From: Neoconidiobolus thromboides FSU 785
Lineage: Eukaryota > Entomophthoromycota > Entomophthoromycetes > Entomophthorales > Neoconidiobolaceae
Direction of reading: 5' to 3'
Length of the DNA stretch: 61,975 bases
Assembly (NCBI GenBank): GCA_025603075.1
Contig: MU626383.1
Coordinates: 1 to 61,975 of the forward strand
Position 1 is the stretch's first letter, and each line of letters begins with the position of its first letter. Of this stretch, positions 32,227-42,927 are shown in pieces. Below the pieces are notes generated by a model, which did not search any database, was not told the origin of the DNA, and saw only the letters and a list, made by a program, of their open reading frames with translations. Position numbers and translations under genes: made by a program.

Positions 32227-33259
32227 TAAAGTTATTTTATAGTTTGTTATTTGCTAGATAAAACTTAGAACATTGAAACTATTTGAATTAAGTTTATCTA
32301 AAATAGTTTCTGTATATGTTTTTTTATTACTTATTCAATAGAAATAGATCAGTATTAAACATAACTATTAATATTAGTGAATAAAAAGCTGTTAATCCCA
32401 AATTATTGATTAATTTACTTAAAAATACTGGAATTTAAATCAGTAAGTGTTTGATTGAATCAAAATAAGTAAAGAATATTGTATGGTCGATTGAATGAAG
32501 TATTTATGTTAACTTTTTGATTACTCTGTAGATATCATTTCTCTAAGCAATGTATCATTCTAAATATAATTTTAATATTAATAAAATTAATACTGTCATT
32601 CTTAATAGGATCTTTTCAATGGGAGCAGTAAATGATCCAAAAGATGGACCTAATAAATAAGTAGTAGAGTTTAATTAAATCAATAATAAAAACCCTTAGT
32701 TTGATATAAGCTTGAATGTGTAAGTTTTGTATAATCAATTATAAAATAATACAATGGCAAACATTCGTTTAACAATCAACTTTAATTTCTAATATTTGGA
32801 AAAAAGTGAATCTTAAATATAAACTAGGTCATCAACTAAATTATTGAAGGCATTTTAATACTTCAAGGATTCCATATCAGAGCAATTGATGTTTTTTTAT
32901 AAGCTTAAAGTAAATCCATTTGGGTAGTAACTCTACTCTAGTTTATAGTAAAAGTTTATTAAAGTTTGGACTATAAATCTAATAACAATAGGTAATAAAA
33001 ATAAAAATGAATTCATATTCACCAGCAGTGGTAAATAAATTAAAGTTGACATATGGATTAATTGAAATAAAGAATAAACAAAACCGTTTTAGTAAACTTT
33101 ATATAAATATGTTATTACACAATTTTAAATTACTAAAATTAGATATTAAAAATTAGTTAAAGAATATTAAATCAAAATCTATACACGAGGGCTCAATGTC
33201 AAAGGTCAGAAGATAAATAATGATACAAGTTTTTGAATTGTAATATTCGATCAGAAACA
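32227..33259. other. Intergenic between P4 and P5, nothing recognised
   Basis: About 1 kb AT-rich with no repeat copies. It is the only large phosphatase-flanking gap in the cluster without a MITE. Confidence 0.5.
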
Positions 33260-33267
33260 TATATATA
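33260..33267 (+). promoter_or_regulatory. TATA-like element of P5
   Basis: TATATATA 40-47 bp upstream of ATG 33307, within a longer AT alternation. Confidence 0.35.
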
Positions 33268-33306
33268 CATATATTTATTAAGCTTTACTTTGAATTATTT
33301 TCAATT

Positions 33307-34270
33307 ATGAAATTTATTTCAACCTTAATTATAGCCCTCTTACTCAACTCCAATTTCTTAATACAATGCCAATCAACTAACTATCGTGTTGTTGCTGTAG
33401 GTGATATTCATGGAGATTATGAGAATATGCTTAAAGTCCTAAAAATGACAAATGTAATTGATGATGAAAATCAATGGATTGGTGGAAATAGTACCACTTT
33501 AATACAAACGGTAATCACTCTAAATAAATTCAATTCAACTAATTAGATATTCATTATTAATATAGGGAGATGTAACCGATCGTGGTCCCAATGCTAAAAA
33601 AATATATGACTATTTTATGGAACTTCGCCAAGATGCCTTTTCAAAAGGTGGTTTATTTATCCCATTACTAGGCAACCATGAGGCCATGAATTTAGCTGAA
33701 AACTATAAATATGTATCTGAAGAAGATATTGATAACTTTGGCTCAGAAGAAGAACGTAAAAAAGAATTTAGTAAATTTGGTGTCATTGGACAATATTTAA
33801 GAAATCTCAATGTTACTGCTAAAGTTCATGATACTATTTTTTGTCATGGTGGTATCAATTTAGATTGGTCGAAGAATAAAGTAGAAGGTTTGAATAAAGA
33901 ATCCCATGAGTATTTGTTATTAGATTCTGCTAGTCAATTAAGTAAACGGAGCATATTTACTCAAAAAGGGGATGGTCCGCTTTGGTATCGAGGCTATGCA
34001 AATGATGATGAGGATGAGGTTTGTTCTAAATTAACTAAAGCATTAGATAACTTAGGTGCTAAAAGAATGGTAATGGGACATACTATCCAAAAAAATAACA
34101 AAATAACAACTCGTTGTAATAATCGTGCTATACTTATTGATGTAGCTATTTCCTCCTATTATGATGGTGGTCATTTAGCTGCTTTGGAACTTAATGACTC
34201 TTATACACGTGCAGTCTATCCAAATGATCAATTTGAATATTTTGATCCACCTGAAAGTATTACCAATTAA
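33307..34270 (+). CDS. Secreted Shewanella-like PPP-type phosphatase, copy P5 (2 exons)
   Basis: Exon 1 33307-33510, intron 33511-33565 (55 bp), exon 2 33566-34270; 302 residues. Signal peptide KFISTLIIALLLNSNFLIQC. It has GDIHGDY in place of GDLHGDY, then GDVTDRGPN, LLGNHE, FCHGGINLDW and MGHTIQ, all catalytic residues kept. The junction after TTLIQT is phase 0, as in P1 and P2. The 3' end of the intron (ATTATTAATATAG) is nearly identical to that of P2, showing recent common origin. On the same strand downstream lies the full-length S41 pseudogene, repeating the P2-then-S41 order. Confidence 0.88.
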
Positions 34271-36682
34271 TAAAATTGTTTTGCAACTTAAAGTATCCTA
34301 TTGTTAATTCCTAAAAATTTGGAAAATTTAAAGTTTATTTGGATTATCTTCATTATTTATTTATTGCTACTTTAATTGCTATATACTTATATTTAAATAA
34401 GTTTTAAACTCTATCAAAGTAAATATAAACCCAAAATATAACCATTGCCCAGATTATTCTTCATCCTGTTTAATTTTATCAATACCTTAGTAAAGGATAT
34501 TTAACTTTAAAAATAGGTTATTAAACCAGTTATTTTCTCCTTACCCCTTCTTCGAACTTTATCTCGACTTTTTTCTCATCTTTATCTTTTTCTCAATCTT
34601 TCTTCTTTCATAAAATGGAGCACTCAGAAGGGCCTACTATTAATTTTAAAATATTCAAAAAAAAAAAAGCATTAAAGCATTAAATACTATATATGATAGT
34701 GTTTATTTTTCAGATATTTATTAATATATCTTTTAAGTTTAATATAAATAAAAATAGTCAAATGCTAAACACATCTGATAGTTTACTTTCAAAGGAGAAA
34801 ACAATAGCCCTAAGGTTAAGCTTAGCTGTTTAGAAGATTTCCCCAAGAGGGTGAAGTACACCAGCCTAAGTGCATAAATTCCAACTAATAGTTAAGGAAT
34901 TTTACCTGTTTAGATGGGAAAAGTGGACAAACATATAGTTTATTGTTTTATTTGGCTGTAAACACAGTCAATCATTTTAGATCTCGTGCACAGTACACTT
35001 TATTGAGGAGTCTCTAACTAATGCCTTCACTCAAAATATTGGGTTCTTGTTTATAAACAAGCTTCTACAATATATGGATTTATTTACACTTTAGTTACTG
35101 GGCCTTTGGCTTAGATTCTTCACAGAAGTTTTAGCTGCTTGAATTTCGAAGTGATAAAGAATCTGATCCTCATCAATCCATTATTCCTTGAGTAGGTTCC
35201 GTTGGTATCAAATGAGATCAAATGTTCTTTGATGATTGCTGATTAATTTTCAAAAAACTCTATCTGGTTCAGTTCGGTTCAGTTCCCTGAGATTTCCTAA
35301 TGGTCATTTCTAAGCTGCACTATTTTATTCTTTAATTTGACATTTTTGAAATAAATCTCACTGTTTTACGTAAAAGTTGGTAGATTATAAAGAAATAATC
35401 TAATAAAACCAGAAGACATTTGTGTATCTATTCTCTAAAATCTAGTAATTAAGCAGTAGCTTAAAAAAACACTAATTAACAAAACTAAATATTATAAATT
35501 ATGATATTTCATTAAGTTTTTTTATTTTGTCAGTTTATGTTTTTAGTTAATGAACTAAATTGATAACAAGTAACCTTGAAAAAATCTTAATAATACGGAA
35601 CATTTTTTTGGTTTCATTTTTTCCATTATTTGTACTATTGAATAGAAAAAATGTTAGTAGATTTTTAGAAAAGACATCCCTGTATAATACCGTCAATTGC
35701 TTTTTTTAAAATATTCAGCATGCTAAAAAGGGCACTAAATTTATCTAACCAATGCTAAAATAAGTCCTAATATAGTGGAAAGAAAGCTTCATAAAATTGA
35801 GTACTTTTTATAAATATTGAAGTTAGAGACTTTCAAATACATCAATGTATTCAAACGTTACTTTGAGTTTTATTAAATTATATATTACTTGGAACAGGGT
35901 TTTCTTTTTCTTAGCTTACTTTGTCATCTAATTTGCATTTTTTATAAGGAATCAACCTTTAATTAAAAGAACTGTATAGCTGATTTATATCTGTAATAAT
36001 CCAAGTGGTGGAAACGTAAAAGGAAGAGAAAATCTATACTAAACTAAATTATCAAACAATAAAAACTAACATTAGATAAGTATTATAATAATGAAATAAG
36101 ATTATACAGTACTTATTTTCAACTTACATTTCGAAATTGACTAGAAAATAAGGCAATCTGAATTAAATATAGGACATCACCAGTTCAACATAAATGTGAC
36201 CAAACTTTTTAATTTGATATTGTTATCGTTTAAAGTATCAATAGTATTGGTAAAGATTACTATCATAAAAACTTTAGAATCAAAAAAAGTAACAAAACCA
36301 AAATTTCATCGTTTGGATTGAAGTAGTAATATCTTTTTTAATATAGATTGTATTACCTTAAGTTAGAATGATTCTATATTTAATAGTTCCAGTTTAAAGT
36401 TTTGATTCTATACCTCGCTCTAGCTTCCATGCAAATCTCTAGTTACTAACTCAAGTAAATTAACTCTTAAAATAGTTTTACTTCTAGTAATAAAATAGGA
36501 GATCTGTTTTAAATTTAATGCACATAATCTGTAAATAGAGAAATTGTATAAATAAATGAGATACAGCATCATAAAAAAACGTGAGAATTTTATACAAGGT
36601 TAGGATAGTCTATTATAATAAAATATAGTATAAATAGCTAATAATTACTCCATAGATTAAATCAAATATTAACTTTCAAGCT
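34271..36682. other. Gene desert with degenerate MITE and unexplained mixed-composition block
   Basis: 2.4 kb. At about 34780-35330 composition is more balanced than in the flanks, yet every frame has stops. This block contains TGGTATCA at 35203-35210, which resembles an initiator-Met tRNA primer-binding site of LTR elements. A decayed retroelement is possible but no LTR or protein was recognised. The rest is AT-rich. Confidence 0.4.
35593..35685 (-). mobile_element. MITE-like inverted-repeat element, degenerate reverse copy
   Basis: ATACGGAACATTTTTTTGG start, GACATCCCTGTAT end. The core is reduced to TTGTACTATTGAATAG. Confidence 0.65.
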
Positions 36683-38591
36683 ATGGATAACGAAGATTTC
36701 AAGTTTTACCTCTCTCCTAGCTTTGATATTAGTACCAAACGCAGCTGGTATTAAAGAAGATCTATGTATCCCAATTTCAAAAAAGCAAATACTTATATTT
36801 GAAGAGACCTTAGCTTGTCTTGATAACGTTGATTTAGATCCTAGGAAAGCATAAAAACATATTGATTTCTTTAAAAAAGTAGTCTCTTTTTATGCCTGTT
36901 TAGATATTGCTAAAAATTCACCAGAAAAAGAGGTGCCAAGTAATGTGAATCTTACCAAAGGTTTAGATAAAATTAAGAAAAAAAAGCACAAAAAAAATCC
37001 TATCTTATCATGATGTTATTAATTTATCTAATTCTTTACGTGACGATCATAAAGTTCACGATCCAGCTTGTGTTAACTACTTTCTCTTTTGTCAACAATT
37101 TTCATTATATACTTACCATGATGAAAATGGCAACTAAACATCAAAGTTTTGGATGATCTCAAATTTTATCTTGATCATAAAGAGTTTTGGTTAAGCAAAG
37201 GTATTGGCGTTACTAAATATCTTGGCAAAAAAGCCCATTCAATTGATGACTAACTACCTCTTGATTATATTCAAATGTGTGCTAATAAAACCATTGGTGC
37301 CTCAAGAAACGCTAACTCAAGATTAAATTTAGCTTTAACTAGTTCGGTTAATTGCCATGGCACTCGGGGAATAAATTATAAAGAACATGCTTCCTCATCA
37401 ATTACCCCTGAAAAAGGTAAAGTAACTTATATTTTTTTAGTTGATAATGATGGGAAAAGGGTTGGTGTACCCTACCTTGTTACTGGATCAATTGATTATG
37501 ATAATACTGTTAATTACTATAATGATAATTGATTGATTGATCCTACTGGGCATCGAAGCTCTTTCTCTAATGAAAATAGTAAAAGTATGGAAATTTCTGA
37601 GTTAACAAGACAAAAGCAAGTTATTGAAACTAAAGTTGGTCAAGAGCTTCTATCATCTAAAAGTAGTACAGGACTTAATAACCCATTAGCTAAAGATTTT
37701 TTTTGTACAAAACTATTTAGTTAAAGGAGATACTGCTTTATTAAATTCGCTTATTTCTACTACAGCAGAAGTTACTTACTTTGTTAGTGAAATCATCCGT
37801 GTGTTAAGTATATTTAAAATAAACAATATAAAAAAAGCGCTGCTGATATAAGTAATAGCTATGGCGGTGATGTTTATTATAAATTTTATTCAGCTGAGTA
37901 TTTTCTCGCAAAATCCAGGCAATTATATTTCAGTACCGATCAAAAAATGAACTCTATTTTTAATATATTAGATAGAGTAGGCAAAAATATTAGCGGTTTT
38001 CATGACCCTCGGTCTTAGCTAAGACCAGATAGTACTCGTTTTAGTACCTCTGAAGAATTTTCAAAAGAAGATAAATTTGTGTATAGTGGTATTGGGAGTA
38101 GTCACACTCAACTATTTCTTGATCGTTGTACATTTAACCCATTTACAAATCTTATTGAATAGGACAGTAGTACAGTACCATAAGGAGATGAAGATATAGC
38201 TGTCATCTATAATGGTATATGCTACTCCGCTTGTGGGTTATTTAACAATAGTTTACACTTAACTAATGGAATTAATATTATATTATTTGATGGTGATAAA
38301 AAGACCGAAGGTATTCTAGATTCATTAGCTGATGGAGGAACCTATTACATTACTCCTGTTTTACGGAATTTGTAAAGTGTTGGTTTTATTGGTGCTCCAG
38401 GCTCTCTTAAACTTCTACACTTTAAAATTGCCCTTTCTTACGCTTGTAGAAAAGCTTATTTAGGACCCTTCAATCCTAAAAATCCATGCTCTTTAGAATT
38501 TACTTAGATTCCAGCTAAAAAGAAAGTATTTTATATTGAAGAGAGCTCATTAAACCTAGATAAATTACGGGAGCAAGTAGCTAATCTGTAA
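36683..38591 (+). pseudogene. Full-length S41-protease-like pseudogene
   Basis: It follows the intact gene at 10427-12337 from the signal peptide (LLALILVPNAAGIKEDLC) to the last codons (EQVANL stop). It is broken by a lost start, several frameshifts (for example near 37700) and about nine in-frame stops. Five stops replace Gln or Trp: TAA at 37135, 37251 and 38373 for CAA, and TAG at 38016 and 38505 for TGG. The Ser-containing motif region survives as YNGICYSACGLFNN, with Ala replacing the Thr after the nucleophile-position Ser. The NGGG motif is degraded to SYGGDV. It lies directly downstream of P5. Remaining open fragments at 37275-37532 and 37533-37724 are pieces of it, not genes. Confidence 0.9.
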
Positions 38592-39741
38592 CTATAATAA
38601 TAAAAGGCATTGTTTATTGTAATAATAGGGTAACCTTTTTTATTTTTTTTATTTATAAGGATATTGAATAAAACGATGGATTAGTTATACAAAAAGCAAT
38701 TTGTTTATGTCAATAAGATTCTAGGTAACTTAACTACACATTTTTTTAATAGCTTTCCTGTTGATCGATACCCTTGAGCTCTACCACTATGTATTATTAT
38801 TTTCATTCAAACCTCGTTTAATTTATACTATTTGATATCAGCCTTGTTAAACACTACCTCGAACACATTTCTAAATAAAATTTTGCCAAATTCAGCATTT
38901 TGTTACATCCTTTTATAACTATTACTTTTAGTAGTGTTTACTCAGTTTTTTAATGAAAATATGAAAAATTTAAAGTAAAAACATTTAATATGAGGGTGCC
39001 TATTTTGATTGAATTTATTTATTGATTTCTTTTTTTAGAGATCATGTGGCTATAGATCACAGAGCAAATAATGAAAGGCTACAGGCTATTGTCTATTAAC
39101 CACAAGTTGGGAATAGCACATTACGAGTCTATTGAGAAATCAAGCCCTTGATAGAGTAGGTCATGATTAGGCTATCTTCGATTGGGTGTTTTTTAAGCAC
39201 TATTTAGCGAAAAAAATATTACTAAAATAAAAATAGACATTCTAATATCTATATTCAGCTCTAAGCAACTATGCTTATTATAAAGAAACAGGGTTTTTAT
39301 TATAGTATGGTTTGAATGTATTAAACCAATTTAAGCTTTATATATATATATATTATATTTAAATTAGAACACAATAGTACAGCCATAGAAAATTAAGCAA
39401 TATGGTATAAAGCCTTTCAATTTATATTTGAATATCAATAACCAAACTAATAAACGACTCTTTAAAAGCTAATTATAAAAGATAAATACATCATATTCGA
39501 ATCTATCATTAGCTAATTCGTATCATTCATTGAAGATCTAGCTTGATTATTCACTTCTAAAATACATATGATAACCCAAAAATGGCTACTAAATACGATG
39601 TTCTAAAAGTAATATTGATTATTCAAAAACACTCAAATTATTAAATAAGTATAAAAATAAAAGTTCTAAAACAAGAGTTCTATTTTTAAAAAAAAGGGGG
39701 TAATACATGACAAGGGGTAAAAAAATGAGATTTTTGAATAA
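38592..39741. other. Intergenic with a truncated MITE
   Basis: About 1.15 kb, no supportable gene. A (TA)n run lies near 39341-39355. Confidence 0.5.
39187..39241 (-). mobile_element. Truncated MITE-like element
   Basis: Only the core and right half remain: TTTTTTAAGCACTATTTAGC, then ATTACTAAAAT and AGACATTC. The left end is replaced. Confidence 0.5.
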
Positions 39742-40671
39742 TTAATTTTTACCATAATACATGTATTGAACATCGACTAATTTTTTACCTCTAGCTTTGG
39801 CAATTTGATCTGGAGTACGTTGATTTTGAAGCGCTTCAAAGAAACATTTAATTACATTCATTGGATTTAATGAACCATAAACTTTAGCTCCTAAATCAGT
39901 AATACCAATACATTGACAAATTTCATGAATATATAAATTAGTACGTACTCCAAAACCTATATAAAATATTTTTAATCGAAAAATAAATATAAAAATAATA
40001 TAATACCTGGTGGTCTAGCAAAAAGTTTAAGTTTAGTAGCTTTAAACTTTAATTCTAAATCGTGATAAATAGTACGTTTATCATATCTTTCAAATTGAAC
40101 CATATTTTTAATAGCTCTTTGAGTGGCTTTTTTAATTGCTTTTTCAGCTGAATCTCCTTTACCTTCAGCATAACCAGCAGCACCAATACCATTACCAACA
40201 ACTACTAAAGCAGACATGGATGGAATTTTACCCCCACTAGTCATATTAACCGTTCTTTTTACAATCAATACTTTCTTTTTTAATCTTTTAAACATTTCGG
40301 GTGTGATTCCTAAATCTGAGCTATAAACTACATCTTCACTATCTCCAATAATACTTTCTTTTGGAGGTGGGTAACTTGGATATTCATACTGACCATCTTT
40401 TAAATTTTTGTCGTTGATCAAATTGTCTACTTTTTCATTAGGGAAATCTAAGTAAGGATGAAATTTGCCTAAGTTTGGATAACCTACTCCACTCGCCTTT
40501 TTTTCGGTATTGTTTTGAAGTAATGTACTACCAGTCGATAAACTCTTAGTTAGTATAGCATTTAAGTTATTGCTAACTTGTATTTATTGTTAACTTATTG
40601 ATTTAAATATTTTTATTTGCTTTACCTCCTTTTGACGCTATTCTTTTAATTCCAAAATTCAATAAACTCAT
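39742..40671 (-). CDS. MRPS5: Mitochondrial ribosomal protein uS5m (3 exons)
   Basis: Exon 1 40671-40626, exon 2 40576-40007, exon 3 39956-39742; introns 49 and 50 bp; about 276 residues. The N-terminal part is a mitochondrial-type extension (FGIKRIASKG, then a Ser/Asn-rich stretch). The S5 N-terminal double-stranded-RNA-binding-like domain is seen as VLIVKRTVNMTSGGKIPSMS followed by ALVVVGNGIGAAGYAEGKG. The C-terminal domain FGVRTNLYIHEICQCIGITD follows, then LGAKVYGSLNPMNVIKCFFE, matching the bacterial S5 'G.gvra..ei.G..d...K..Gs.n..N...a...al' layout. It ends with the RTPDQIAKARGKKL helix typical of S5. It works in the small mitoribosomal subunit at the mRNA entry/decoding region. The gene is convergent with nothing nearby and lies upstream of a same-strand WD40 gene. 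Confidence 0.9.
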
Positions 40672-40915
40672 TTTTAAAATTCTAAAAAATAACAAATTTA
40701 ATTTTTTTAAATTTTATTAAATTTAATGGGATATTTGAACAATTCTATACAAACTTTGTAGTTTATGCCAGCAAATAAAATTTAATTGACAACAAAAAAA
40801 ATAAACTCAAAATTTAAAATTATATAAATGTATCAAAATAAAAAACAAATAGCATCAATAAATGTTTAATATAAAAATCGAAACTATTTATTATTATAAC
40901 TACTAAACATTTTAT

Positions 40916-42139
40916 TTAATCATCTGATAACAAGTCTTCCAACTCTTTCTCTTCTTCTTCCGTAAGCGTAACATTACTTGGCTTTGAATATTCTAATGGT
41001 TTTAAGTCCTCAAAATTGGGTTGTTTACCAATATCTTTCAACAACCAAGATCTAAGACTACCATCTAAAGAAGCAGAAATGATTTTTTGGTCTTTATTAA
41101 TAAATGTAATAGCAGTAATTTCATCCCAATGACCATTAAAAGTACCTAATAAAGTTTCATTTAAAACATCAAATACACGTATAATCTCATCTCTTCCGCC
41201 AGTAATACAATATCGATTGTCTTCTGTTACATAAATACTCCTTACATGATCTGGATGCTCAAAGGAGGTATCTATTTTATTTTCGATTAAGCTATATCTT
41301 TTAACTGTTTTATCACCAGAACTAGACCATATTTCATCTTCCGTTAAAAATAATTTATAGACTGTAGTTAAATGATATTCGAATATATTTTCAATTTTAT
41401 AATCGCTTTTTATATTCCATTGAATAATTTTCAAATCTCCAGAACAAGTATAAATAAAATCATTATCTATACTTATTTTAATATCTTCAATGGTCCCCTT
41501 ATGTCCTTTTAATATTCTACAGCTTTTTGTTTGATCAAATGGATAAATTCGAAGCTCTTTATCACTTGAACCTGATATTAGATATCTTTTACCATCTTTT
41601 ATAAATGTATTAACACATTTAACAAAATCATTGTGCTCTGAATATGTTTTGACAATCTTATTTTCCTATGATTATGGTATTAGTGTTATTTCAAATACTA
41701 TTGCTATTTATCCTTTACTTTAACATTCCATAGTATCAGTTTTTTGTCCCAAGAACCTGATAACAAATACTCTTCCCCATTTTCTTGAAAATACTTAATA
41801 CAAGTAACAGGAGCTTGATGACCTTTAAATACCTTAATTGTTTTTTCTGTCTAAACCATAAATTAACCGATTGTATAAGAATAAAAACTAATAATAATTT
41901 ACTTTTAGATTTAAATATCTAATAATGTTACCAGCGTGAGCCAAAAAAACTTTATCTTCTGAAGGATGTTTTTCTAAAGCTAAGATTTTGTTATTAAACT
42001 CAATGGGTTGACCAACTAAATCTTTAGGTAGCTTTTTTTTGGCTTCAATTCTTTTTGTATTCTCGATATCGCGATCCGTTTGAAAAAAATGCTCACTACT
42101 CGTTCCATAATTGACTCCTGTATTGTTACTTATACTCAT
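40916..42139 (-). CDS. WD40-repeat protein, conserved fungal type (3 exons)
   Basis: Exon 1 42139-41903, exon 2 41850-41719, exon 3 41665-40916; introns about 52 bp; 372 residues. An N-terminal module, RRDIE-like plus KKKLPKDLVGQPIEFNNKIL, precedes WD repeats. Repeats are visible as GHQAPVTCIKYF...LSGSWDKKLILWNVK, EHNDFVKCV...ISGSSDKELRIYP, GHKGTIEDIKI...CSGDLKIIQWN, EDEIWSSSGDKTVKRYS, HPDHVRSIYV...ITGGRDEIIRVFD and GHWDEITAITF...ISASLDGSLRSWL. The tail is acidic (LTEEEEKELEDLLSDD). The order LPKDLVGQP then WD repeats matches an uncharacterised fungal WD40 family I remember. A scaffold role is likely but no partner is known. ATG 42139 was chosen because upstream in-frame codons lack an ATG and are AT-rich. 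It is divergent from the Pol I subunit, 788 bp away. Confidence 0.82.
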
Positions 42140-42927
42140 TTTCAAAAAAAAACGGTTTCGAAATTTAAAATTATTATTATATTGATTGGTAATATAAGTC
42201 AATAGATTTGAGTTTTTCAACCAAGATGTTTATTAGAATTTTGCAATTAAGTAAAAATTTTGCATTTAAAATAACGAACCGAAATTTTAAGTTGGTTTCA
42301 AAGACTCAAAATAGGTATAATATATACTATACGTTTATTATAACGCTATTAAGTATCACATCATCGCTTTGTTTAGTTTCATAATTTTGTTTATTTATCT
42401 AGAATTAAGATATCAATCTTTATTTCAGATCAAGCTTAGTCAAAAAATCACTTAGCTTCGTTTCAACTAGAGAACAAGTGGAAATGTTTTTAAGAAACTA
42501 ATTAGCCAATACGACTGTTCAAGCTTGGATGCGTGCTAGTTAACCGTTAACTTTAAGATAAATTATAAACATCAAGCTGAAAAAGCATAATAACGCAAAT
42601 AGTTGACTATAAAAGTTATCACTAGCTAACGTACATTTAAACTTAAGTAGTTGTATTCGCTAATTGATTTGAGATTTCAAAAAATGGCAAAAATGGGTAA
42701 TTGATAGAAAACACTCCCGAGTATTTAAACAAGGTTATGATGGTTATACTTTTTTCATAATTTATTCTTTATTATAATTATATTGTTTTGAAATAAACAT
42801 TGCCAAACAATTTTAATTTTTTGAATTTAAATTTAAAAATTTTAAATCCTAAATCCAAATCCCATAATTTTCGATCTTTCAAATTGAATCTTAGAATTAT
42901 TGAATTAAATATTTTTTATAGAAAAAA
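42140..42927. other. Divergent intergenic region
   Basis: 788 bp shared upstream region of the WD40 and RPA190 genes. No repeat copy and no clear TATA box were seen. Confidence 0.5.

Noticed and set aside
36683-38591. Stop codons at Gln/Trp sites as evidence of a reassigned genetic code
   Set aside because: Intact genes in the window end normally at TAA/TAG with family-consistent C-termini. The pseudogene also has frameshifts and a lost start, so decay explains it.
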